Source: Macquaria australasica (Eukaryota; Chordata; Actinopteri; Centrarchiformes; Percichthyidae). Taken from it: 64,000 nucleotides of DNA. The stretch spans positions 2,361,501-2,425,500 of the forward strand of contig SEMN01000020.1 of NCBI GenBank assembly GCA_005408345.1, given 5' to 3'. Of this stretch, positions 25,601 through 37,600 are shown piece by piece. The notes below the pieces were generated by a model. That model ran no database searches, was not told the DNA's origin, and saw nothing but the letters and a program-made list of their open reading frames with translations. How positions within the stretch are numbered: position 1 is the first letter of the stretch; each line of letters opens with the position of its first letter. A program made the position numbers and the translations under genes.

Positions 25601-28600
25601 GTAACTGTAATCTAGCCCTAGGACATGATAGTATAATGTCAACTTTTGTCAATCTGTATCTGTATGTGACCTTCTTGTCCCTTGTGCTGCGACCCTCGCT
25701 AACTGGTCCCAGCACAGCCAGGAAGTAATGGACCCAAGGTGCTTCTTAAACACTTTTGCTGATGGAAAAGAGCAGAGCGAGGAAAATAGAAAGAGAGATG
25801 GAGAAGGAGAGAGAAGTGAAGAAAAGGCTTGCAGACAAGCAAGCAGATGGTTCAAACAGTTCAACAGTTTTGTGAGCTACTGGCAGGCGAAATGTTTTAA
25901 TATTCGAAGGGTGCAAGACATTTGTATGCCCCCAGTGCTTGAAAAGAAACTTTATCCCTGCGCTGACCACAAAGGCTGCATTTGATAAAACAGTGGGAGA
26001 AATCTGGAGAGTATTATACATTTTTTCCCTCTTCTCTGCTTCTTGGTTAATTGTTGTCCTTGTACAGTTTTGAAATTCCATCTCTCTTTTTGTTCTTTCA
26101 AGATGTGACCCCCTTCCAGAGTTTGGAAAAGCAGGCGTTTTAGATGATAAGTATGTCAAGTTTGTGCAGAGGTGGGCGCAAGAGATAAAATAAAGAAAAT
26201 ACAGAAGTAAGTTATGGCTACAGAAGATACTGCAAGTTTGCACAATATGCATTTTAAAAGCATCTGCAAGAGACTGTTGATTTGAGCAGCCGTAGTCTGC
26301 ATGGCCTCAACTGGCTGATGATGTCCCTGGAGGTTCAGTGTGACAGGCAGGTCACAGTGACACCATTAAAGGTTTCGCTTTAACTGTTTCTTTAATAGAA
26401 AGTTGTTTCAGTGAATGTTTTTTTACAGCAAGGTCTGTGGATTATTTCTGGAAAAGCAAGATGTCAATATACACCTATACTGTCATTTCATGTCTCAAAC
26501 AAAGCTGCAGTATGGAGTGTCATTTTATTTCCTGTCGAGAGCCCATACAGTTACCCTTTAAGCCCAGATAAAATCCTGGTGTCGTGTCTCTTAAATAGTA
26601 GCAAATGTGTAAAGTAAAAAGTGGTCATACAAACATATCATTTGTGATCACGACACCCTTTCTTCTCTAGCCTCTGCATGCATGCATTTGTGTTTTACTG
26701 GGTCAGACTGCAGATGCTTTGGGCATATTTCCGAGTGTGTGTTCCAGGTGCATTAATATTCCCCAGCTGTTCCTGCAGGCAAACTGACTTGCTGCACCTG
26801 GCCACAGACAATAACCTTTCAACCACCTAATTACATACTTACATGTTGTTCTGTAGGAATTAGTGGAAACTGCATATCATTTGTGTATAGTGTAGAGTAG
26901 GGCTGCAAAGTGGGATTATGTTTGTTATTGATTAATCTGCCAATTATGTTCTCAGTGCATTGCTTTGTCTATAAAACGTCAGAAAATAGTCAAAAATGCC
27001 TAGTATATTTCCCCAAAGCTGAAGACAATGTCTTCATATGTCTTGTTTTGTCCAATCAACAGTCCAAAGCCAAAAATTATTCAATTAACAATGATATAAA
27101 ACAGAGAAAAGCAGCAAATCCTCACATTTGGGAAGCTGAAACCAGAACTTTTTTTTTTTTTTTTGCTTGTTTGGCCACATCCAAGTGAAAGCCATTAAAG
27201 TTTTAAAAGTCTGACATACAACACTCATGACTCCAGGATTTGTACTGCCTAAAATAAGGAACATGGTTAATGTAGGAGCATGGGTGGTTTTAGGATTTGC
27301 CAACCCTAGCAAAAGAGGCATATTTGAGTGAAGTTTGAGAAGAATGTCTGCCTTTAAGGCTTGATCAGGGCAAAATGCCTTTAGGCCCTGAAAAAAAAAG
27401 CCAAATTGAAGCTGGTATCTCTCCAGAAATCGACACTCTAATGTTGATGAAGTTTGTAAATCAAGTATGGTCTTCATTTTGTAGAGTCAAACACAAACTG
27501 CATCTTTGTTTATGCCTCCAAATTAGTGCAACAAATGCGGGATGGGAAAACCCCTGTGCCTCCTGTCATCTCTGATCTGGCGCCAGCAGTTAACTATCTG
27601 CATCTAATCAAAGTTGTGTCTTGATTTTTGAGGTCAGTCATGTGCTCTGTTGCTCATGAGTGACGTAATGCACGCTCATAATCAGATGTCCACTGTTTGC
27701 TTGATCACAGTCCCGCCATACCTCTGTCCTTCTAAGTGGCATTCACAATATTTGACATCTTATTAGCAATACAATGCCATAGACAGATTTCATGGTCTGC
27801 TGAAGGCTTGTAATACCGCCCACTATTAGGTGATCACCCATCTGCCAGTTATTTTTCTTGTGGGTGTGGGCTGCACGTTGGGAGGGATACTCTCTGTGTC
27901 TGTCCACTGTCCACTGTTTTACATTTCTTAGCTTAATATCAGATGTGAAACGTGTATGCTTGAGGAAAAACCAGTGGTGTGTTTATTTCCAATACAAAAT
28001 ACAGCCATATTCTGAAAATGGTTTGGTTGTGGGTGAAATGTAGATGGAAGGAGGGATTTGATGATGATTCAAGTCGCTTCTCTTGTCTTTGATCAGTCAG
28101 TCCATCAATTTGTTTGTCCTTTTATGCACTTTTCTCCATCGAATGGTTGTCGTTACAGTGTAAGATGAAGGCTAACATGTGTCGTGGTGGGTTGTATTTA
28201 CACACACACATGCACGCTGTACACAGACCCATTAATAGATCGATTGTAGTGCAGCCTAGACAGATGATTTATCCCACTGTGCCTGTGCCAGCTCTGAGCA
28301 GAGCCAGGGCATAGCTGTAGATCATTTCTGGAATTCTGAGGAGGAACCTCAACAGATGCCAGAGAGATGTGCAATACAGTCCAGACAATAACATCAACAA
28401 AAGCACCGAGATGCAGACGACGGAGACACAGAGGGTAAAAGAAAAGAAGGGGAACAATGAGGGAGAGGACAATCGGGAAGTATGGGAGTGATTGAATCAC
28501 TGACTGGCTTTATAAATGTGTGTGGTCTCTTGACAAGCCCCGTATGATGTTTTGGGACTCTCTTGCAGATCTTCACCACATTTTTTGTTTTAGTGAATAC

Positions 28601-31600
28601 AGTCTTACTATATACACCTTATTTTCTTACTACATATACATATAAACAAAGCTTAAACATAAAGCGATGGGTGAGACAGAATGAACGTAAAAAGGCATAT
28701 TACTCCCCATGCACACTGAAGGCATAGAGAGGAGGAAGCAGACAGAGCTTTTGCCAAATGCAGTGTGTCTGTGGTTTTAACTGTCTTCTCTGTTTCTGGC
28801 TTTGATTTGGGATCCATTTGTGCTAAATTACAAAAAGGACATACAGTATGAAGTGGCCGAATGACATTGATGTCATTAATTTGAGACCTTCTGTTTGTCA
28901 TTGAGCTGGGATTGGCTCCAGCCCCCCGTGACCCTCTAAGAGGATAAGCGGTATAGAAAATGGATGGATGGATGTTTGTCATTGAAGTTTTTCTTGTGGC
29001 AGGAAGTTCAGAAATTGCAGGATGAACTCATGTGAGCAGGGTATTTTCTCCCTTTTTTTCACTGAGCGTAGGTTCAATAAGCACAAACTCTCTTTTGCAG
29101 AAACGCCCTGCTCCACACTCAGTTACACACATTCACACCTGGAAGCAGCCCAGTACAACCACAGTTTATTCTGTTGGCCACATTTGGGCATTAAATGCCT
29201 TGTTCAAGGGAGGGGGTAAGAGCTGTTTTCACTCACCCCACCCAAATTTATTCTGCAGTCTGGGGATCGAACTGATAACCTTGTGGTCACACATGTTTGC
29301 TATAGGCCACTGCTGCCCACACTTTTTTTTTTTTTTAATTAGGGGGCTGTGGATGCGGAGGAGAGGAAGTGGAACAATCTAATTTAATGTAGGGTAGTTC
29401 TTGGGTACTTGCTTGTTTTTTATTTTTTATTTTTTTTACAATTAGTTGTTCTGGATAGCGTCCCAGCTCCAGACCTGATACAGACAAGGACTGAAATATT
29501 CAGATCATGGATGTTACCGTTTGAAACAAGTGTGTCATTTTGTCACATTTTATTACCACCTATGTGGGCGGGATCTTTTCTTCCCTAATAAGATCCGAGC
29601 TACATTTTACTCCAAGATTCTGTAAGCTGTAGAGATTCTCCACCCCTGATAGCTCACGTAGACTTGTGGATGGTAAAGGAACCACACACAGGTTATATTG
29701 TGGAATGACCCATGTATATAAAATCTATTATGTGTTTTCTCATGGGAAGGAGGATCTGCGAGTGAGTGATAACCAAATGTAATTTAATATAGCATTAATG
29801 GCAACAACAGGTAACAACAGTAGATGGACTGAAGCTTACGCAGCGTGCATGCATTATTTTATAATATATTATATTTTCAACCCTTGTTGTTTGGGTTGTT
29901 CAATACCCTGTTCAGATTTACCGCTCACGTATGATGGGAGCATGGGGCGGTGAATATCTAATGTGTTCCAGAGGTCTGAGCTTGTACAGATGTTGCCTCC
30001 TGTAATTTAATGCAATCTGCATGTATGTGCTTCCTCTTTAGGGGCCACTGTGATCGTGGCCTTCTTTTACCTTTACACAGCACTTGGGTATTTGCCCTCT
30101 TTGTTACTTACTCCAGGTGGATTCTGGAAAAGGTCAGCTGAGGTGCTATGGTAGATGGGTATAGATAACTTGCTCCACATCAGTGGCATAGCAGTTCCTG
30201 GTTTAGAAATTCCTTAGGAGACAATCATGGAAAAAGAGCCTTTGGCTGATGGAAGGGTTTCGGAGCGGGGATCTAATTTCCTTTTCCAAAAGCTCATGAA
30301 AAACAGACGGCCTCAGATAACTACAGACCTTGGTTATTTATCTGCTGTGTAAGGGGACTTGCTGTCCCTAATGGCTGAGTGAGGGGACTGTACAATAGTT
30401 CTTTTTTTAAAACTTATAGACTCCCCTAAAGCCTTGATTTATTCCATAAAGTTATATGTAATTAATAGTCAAGAGACTACTGCCTCTGGCACTGTGTAAC
30501 ATCTGCCTTGTTGTTTTATTGTCACATTTTATTATCACCACATCGTTGCAAAGCTGGGGCAATCAAGCCAGGAGGAATAGGTGCATACTTCTTGGATGTT
30601 AACATTTGGTTTCTATTTGTAATCATGAAAGAAAAAAGAAATGGACAATGTGAGTGGTCTCTGGAGTTATTTTGGGCGTCAGGGCAGAAGAAATAAAAGT
30701 CAGGTTCATTTTCTGCATGTACAATGCTAGCTGATTGGCAGCTGGCGCACTTCCAAGGCTTGGATGGGCATGAAATTCAAGCTGCATCCGCAGTACAGAA
30801 AGATTAACAACTGTGTCAGAAAATACCTGTTTCTTTGATCAAAAAGTCAAAAGTCAAACCCTGAGTACATAAAAATGTAATTAGAGTGGTCACCTACAAC
30901 CCCCAAGGAGCATTTGTAATCATTTAAAATCACAGAGTTAAAATCCTGTTACAAATATGTGCCGCTAACAGCGAATGAAACCTAAAGATTACCCTTTGTA
31001 GAAACCTTAAACTACATCAGAAGTGTAAATCCATTTACTTTTGGATTCTTGATGAATTTTGGTTGAATTCAACAGCTATAGTGCTTTGTTTTGTTCCCAA
31101 TTGCAATGAGGACGTGTTCTGTATTGGCTACAGCTCTTATTCGTGCCTCTGACTGGCTTCTCCTCAATAGCAACAGTGGCTCCTCGGTATTATAGTATTT
31201 GGAGCCACTTGCCAAACCAAACTGGAAAAACTTGATTTCTCAGAAACTCATTTGAAATAAATAAAACTGATGACCATAACATAAACCTATAGTACTGTAA
31301 ATTATCCAGCAGACTCCCTGTTTTTATGGTGGGGAACATTGAGGATAAAAGAAAACTTCGACATGGGAATTTACAGTGGGGAAAAATACTTCCTAATTCT
31401 CGACTCTATAGCCTGTGAAATTTGTTTACGTGGCTTCTGCTGACAAGCTGCTTTACTTTTTCTTCTCTTCTTCCAGGGTGACATCCAGCAGCTGCTGATA
31501 GTGGCAGACCCCAGGGCAGCCTCTGACTACTGTGAACACTATAGCCCTGACTGTGAAACCCCCAACCACCACGACAACCCCCAGGCTCAGGAACCTGAGG

Positions 31601-34600
31601 ACGAGGTCAGTATCTGGAGGGGGAAGAAGGTAGACTGGGGGAGATGGATTAAGGAGTAGAGATTGGCTGAGGGGAGTAGTTGTCTGGAGGGACGGAAGCA
31701 GGAAGAGAGAGGAGGGGGAAGTATGGAGGGTTTCAGAGAAAGTTGGATTGGGGAGAGGGAGGGAGGGAGGGAGGAGTTGTTGCAGCGAGGAAAGGAGGGA
31801 GGGAAACGGAGGGAGAGAATATGGGAGCTGGAGTTTGAGATTTAGTAATGATGATAGCAAGAATGTGGAAAGAGGCCTTCACACTTGGGTGTTGTTTGTA
31901 AAGGAATCAAATAATGAAGTGAGAGAATAAATTAGGAGGCTGGGATGGATGGAAATGAAGTAGATCAATATGAAAGACAGGTATGACTTAAAGTCTAACT
32001 GAAATTTGAATTCTCACTTTTTGTGTAAGTAAATAAAAATCTATAATGATACTGCAACTGCATACTGTATGTGTGCATATTTTTCCATTTTCAAAAGAGG
32101 AGACAACTGTCTTTGGACATATTTGTGGAGGCAAAGTTTAAGCTATAAGCCTCTAGTTGGGTTTAAGACGCCTGTCCCTTTATAACATTAAACATTTGAA
32201 GGACCCATCGTGCTGTTCAGTTTGTATTCCACTCAGAAAGCGGAAGCTAGCAAGCTAGGCTAAAGCTCCCACTGAGAAACTAGAAGCTAGTTAGCCAGGC
32301 TTGCTAACATTAGCACTGAGTCCCACCAGACTTTACTTTTTGTTCTTGTTGTTTTAACAACTGCTGAGTCATCAGCAGCCCCTGCACACTCAGTGGTGTG
32401 TTTGTCCCACATTATACAAAGGAGGGGGTCTAGCTAGCTTTAGAAGTCTGTTCTTCATGGGTCCAGTTGTGGTGATGGCAAAACCCCAGTCTGTCAAATC
32501 TCACAAACAAAAATTCACGCCCTCTGGAGAACACTAATGTAGGAGGCACTATCATGGCAGAAAAATAAATGAAACCTAATTTTCATCTTTTTGGATATGC
32601 TACAAACACCATATCTACTGATTTCTTAGCAAAAAGTAAATAAATTTTCAGTTTGACTTTAAAAAGAAGGTTGGGAACAGAGGGAAGGATTTTGGGTTTG
32701 GGTAGTACGAGTTATTTGAGATACCCCAGCTAAACACATCAAGTTTCCCTGTTTCCCCACCCCCCATTTCAACATTTTTCCTTAAACACTTCTGTAACAT
32801 AAACAATGGTCTGTGACAGCTAATAGTAAAAGTAGATAACATTTGCCCTGGTTTAAGCCAATGTATTTTCAGTCTGCCAGAAATACACAAAAAGCACAAA
32901 ACATTTTCTGCAAATTGTGTGATCTTAAAACATTTTTACAAACATTCCTCCAGGCAAAATTACTTTGACAGAGACAGACTTGTATGAGTTTCTATGTCAA
33001 CTCTAATCTGTGTTTTACTGGTGGAAACATGCTGACATATAAAAAGACATTGTTGAGTTTGAACTCATTTTCTGAAATTTAAATTGTACTGCCACTGGCC
33101 CCAAAACATCACTTGTAATCTCTTTAGCCGGATCTCCTAATTGAAATACAGTACTTTGTGTCAGGACCTCTTTTTTCTTTTTTCATCTTCATTTTTTGTT
33201 ATTTTGCTGGTTCAAGCCTTTTTGTCAGCTGACATTTTCCTTCAGTATTTCACTAAATAACTGATGAGCTCACACTGGAAACTTTTCCTTTTTCCCTGCC
33301 ACGAAGTCTGAGCCCACTTTGGAGTGGCCCCGTGATTTATATCACTAACGAGTTCTGCAGGCTCTGCCCAGACTCCCAGGGAAATTTAAGCTTTTCCTTC
33401 CCCAGCTAGACTCCCAGTACCTGGAAAAGTAGACTTTAGTCCCTGGTTCAAGAAAAAATCAGGGGCCGGTTCTCTATTTCAAAATATTGGCTGTACAGTG
33501 GGTACCATGTCTTGGAAAATATTGCTTCATCATCAAGATACTCTTCAACGCCAAGACAAGGAGCTTGTCAATTCTAAATAGACAGAAGGGAGCAGTTTGG
33601 ATGTAAGAACATTGTAAATCTGGTTTATTCGTTGTTGGTTTCTGTGCAGTTGTAACAGGAATGTTTTTGCTTCATTCCAACTCAGTATTTTAAAGAATTG
33701 ATTTCCTCCTGCACAACTGAAAAATGTTTCATCCAGAGGACAAATCACTGTTGTAAAAGTTCAAATCTACCAGTTTTTTTAAACTGTAAAAAGTGTTTGT
33801 GTACGTTGAGGTTGGTACTATCTCTATTCTACAAAAGCATGGAGCATGGCTGTGACTTTAGCCTCTGAAGGTGCTCCATGACCTGAAGCACGCTGCCTCT
33901 GCAGTCGTTAGCCACATGCTTGCAACTGGGGTGAAAGAGGAAGAGGGAGTGATGCAGGAGGGGGAGCTTTTTTTTATGAGCACACTTCAGTATTTACGCT
34001 TTTCATCCGAGCCTGTGGTGAAGGCCAGCTCAGCCAAGCACTTCAACACCATAAATCTTTATAAATCCTTCCTTCGGTCTCTATTTTTCTCTGTATTTCT
34101 CTCCGACCCTCTCCTTCTCTCCTCTCAGTCAGTCTAGTTGGTCTGGCCAGGGCTTCTCTCTTGTGTGACCCCTCTCTCTCTCTCTCTGGGCCACTGAGCA
34201 GGGGCCAGGCCAGCATTGCAGCAGCCCGTGGATCTTGTATTATTTTTATGAGCTTAGCAGTCGTCCAGGGACTAATGTTTATCCTTGAGCTGATAGAGCG
34301 ATGCATATCAGGGGCTGTTCTGTTAACTTAATCTATGTTGCCTTTATTTTTTGACAGTGTTAGTAGTACTAAAAGAAAAGGGCAGATCAGGAGGAACTTA
34401 CTTATGTATAGTGGGCAGTGTGCCAATAAATGCCGGTCAACATTGGTGATTAAAGGAATACACTTATTCGCTTTCTTGCAGAGAGTTAGATGAGAAGATC
34501 GATACCACTCTCATGTCTGTATGGTTGGAGCCAGGAGACGATTAACCTAGCTTAGCATAACGACTGCAAGTAGCTCTGTAATACCGCAACTTGACGTTTT

Positions 34601-37600
34601 TACACTTTTGAGTTTTTGTACAGATTAAACAAACAACATATAATGTGTTAACTAGTGAGCTTTAGAGATGCTTGTAGGCTGTCTTTTTTTACTTTTAGAT
34701 AGAGCCAGGCAAGCTGTTTCCCTCTGCTTTCAGTCTTTAAACTAAGCTAATCTAACTGTCTCCTGGCTCCAACTTCATACTTAACAGCAGGATATAAGAG
34801 TGCTATCAATCTTCTCATGTAACTCTTGTGAAGAAAGTGAATAAGCTATAATATTTCCCCAAATGTGGAACTATTCTTTTAAAGTAACATAACTTCAGTC
34901 TTATGTCATTGCATGGTGTTTATTGTGGTGTTTCCTCTCTGGTGGGTCAAGTGGAATTAATTATCACATGTAAATAAACCGCAACATAATACACAAAACA
35001 GACCACATTATAACTTGGTGGAATGCTTTTGAGATCCAAAAAGAAATGTTCTGTTTAAAAAATTAGGAAGGTAACACATGTTGTTTTCATAGAGACGGGT
35101 TTAATGCCCCACCATTTCTTAACAGTGGTTTTACCCCCTGCTACTGTATTCCGTACGTTCCCCATAATCTACCAACATGCGATGAGTCAGGACAGCTTAA
35201 GGTTTCTGTTTTAAAGGGTCCATTAATGAAACCTCGGGCCATGTTGGCATACAGAATTAAGCGGAAGAGGCAGATAAGTTTTTTACTGGCATCACATTAA
35301 CCCGCTAACATCCTGTTGGAAGCACACAAGAATCTTAATTGCTGTTTGCTTGGTTGCGCACATGAACCTTTCACTTGGGTCATGTGAGGCTCAGGGGGTT
35401 TGGATGGAAGGGAAGCAAGGATTGCTGCTGTCATCCATATGCAAAAATGTAGAGTTTCCTAATATGGATGTTATATTTCTTGTACTACATTTGAACATGT
35501 TATTTCCAAAATAGCATGATGACACAAAATATTTTAATCATTTAATGGTTTAAAAAATTGTTTTAAACTGTTTTAAGAATGATTAGCTCTGACATGCCAT
35601 GTAAATAATGTGCAACATGTCTCTGAGACATTGTGCTGCCTTATTTACATGATTGCACTAATTAACTGATTGCTCCTCATCCCTTTTTCCTTACAGTACA
35701 CTAACTATGAATATGGTGAGTTATATGACTACACTGAAGGAGAGTTAACCACTGATGCTCCCCCAACTGAAAAACCCAAGGTAACACTTGATTAATACAG
35801 TTATCATGAATATCACATATTCATGCACTTGATCTCTTGTTGTCATCTTTGTCCATCACTTGTCCCTCACTTTCAATCTTCAGTTCTCTCTCTTACCCTC
35901 TCTTTCTCCTTTTGTCTTCCCCCACTTCCTGCTTTATCAGCGTGTCTTGATGTCTGCCATAAGTTTTATTTGATCAATTTAACTTACTATTTTTTATAGT
36001 ACTACACATTTCAAACATATCATGACTATTATAACACTTGTTTGAAGCTCAGCAAATGTATAGAGGATAATAATATCACCCTTACATTCATTATGTTCTT
36101 GGTGCTGTGGAAAGAAGCAAAATAGATACGTGCATTAACAAAAGCTCTTCAAAATAATCCGAACTTGATTTTACCCATTTCAGATATGTAATGATTTTCT
36201 TGTTTGCTGTTCCTGCCTGACTTCAGACAAATGTAGGTGGAGACTACTACACGGGTGAGTATGACTACACCACAGTGGACGGAAGTCAGCCTGAAACTCC
36301 CACTGAGACTACGGGACAAGGCCAGGTAACTTTTTAAACATGCGCATTTAAGATCAAGACCTTTCTTTGTTTTTGTCAACACGAGGAGATATGAACCATG
36401 AACATGAAACATGTTTGATAACCGTGCTTCAGTAAAGTACATTATGAAATGACAATCAAAGTCATTTATAGTATAACCGTTTTCAGCAGAAGCCAGTAGA
36501 GGTACAGGGACATTAAGGATTATTTCTGGTCACTCATATGCCACATATGAAATATCCAAGTGTTACAAGATGTGACACACACTTTTTATTATGGTGGAAA
36601 ATTCTCTGTGCATCACTGATGTTTAATATCCATCTATCCAATTGCCATCCAGATTCCTATTTATGTAATTTCTGGTTTAAATGAAATTTCAATAAAACTG
36701 CTTAGGCATCACAAACAACAAAACTATTTTTATGATCGTCTTTGGAGGTTGAAACCCAACAAGGCCTCACTAAAAACAAACTGCTCACTCTACTCCTTGA
36801 TTTCCATGAGAAACCGCCTCCATCAAACAGAGTCTGGATAAAGACCGAAGCAGGAAAACGTTGTCATTTAATGAACCGTAACCAATGGAAAATCAGTAGA
36901 CAGACGCATCCCCTATGTTTCTGCCATATCCTGAATTTGGCAGATCCTGTCTTAATTTGTGCTAAACCATCGCATAAAACACAATGTAATGAGGAACATT
37001 TGGGGGTAAAACTAAAACAATACGGCCGTGTGCTCCGCCAGCCAAATGTCTGGCGATTGCATTGTGATGTACCTTGAGGTGGATAACGCAGCTTCAGTCA
37101 GCTTGAGACATTACATTTATTTAAAATGACAGGCCAGAGGGCTAACCACGGAAAGTAAACATATGCTGTCCCATGTTGGAACACTTGTCTGATTACTGAG
37201 GACTGGGACGAATCGGACAACTTTTAGACAATGTTATAGAGTCATATTGCCTATAGAAAAAATCTAAAGCACTATTGGTGGATGCTTTTAATAAAAGTGT
37301 GTTTCAGTATTGTGTTGTCAGTGGATGACCTGGCAAATATTACTGATATGCTCTACAGTCTGCACATGCATCTGTTTCCTTTTGGGGACATTTTGCACTG
37401 GGTGTCTCTTTTTATCACTGCTAGAAGGTACTGTGTTTTCTGCTGGTTCAGCATGTTGCTCAAAGTATTACCAACTCTTAAAGTCTTACCTAGATTTAGC
37501 CATGGATTGTGGTTTGTTAAATGCCCATTTGTGGAATTTACTTTTTGGTAATGATGTACAATAAATGTATTGTGTAATAAATAGGATCAGTGATTTAACA

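Larger units (their letters stand above)
21699..31476 (+). other. Intron 4 (9.8 kb, the longest intron seen)
   Basis: Non-coding. It holds family B copies (21762-22132, 24234-24545), a TG run (24319-24336), dispersed repeats at 26898-27160, 28900-28976 and 29180-29325, and poly-T runs such as 27149-27164. The open frames inside, including a 168-codon minus-strand one near 26000, show no recognisable protein. No additional exon is supported. Confidence 0.85.
31606..35696 (+). other. Intron 5 (4.1 kb)
   Basis: Non-coding. It starts with a polypurine stretch (31611-31836) and contains a family B foldback element (34453-34882) and a CT run (34171-34187). A search by eye for a lysine-rich exon like mammalian 6B found nothing with good splice sites. 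Confidence 0.8.

Noticed and set aside
25746..26252. 168-codon minus-strand open frame in intron 4
   Set aside because: Low-complexity Ser/Leu/Phe ends arise from purine-rich plus-strand sequence; no domain is recognised.
32650..32705. Possible lysine-containing exon (TTTCAG then FDFKKKVGNRGKDFG)
   Set aside because: No good donor follows and it is much less basic than mammalian exon 6B; it precedes exon 6A in order, unlike the known gene.
36742..37077. 111-codon open frame in intron 7
   Set aside because: No collagen-like or acidic composition, no matching splice sites, and no recognisable homology.
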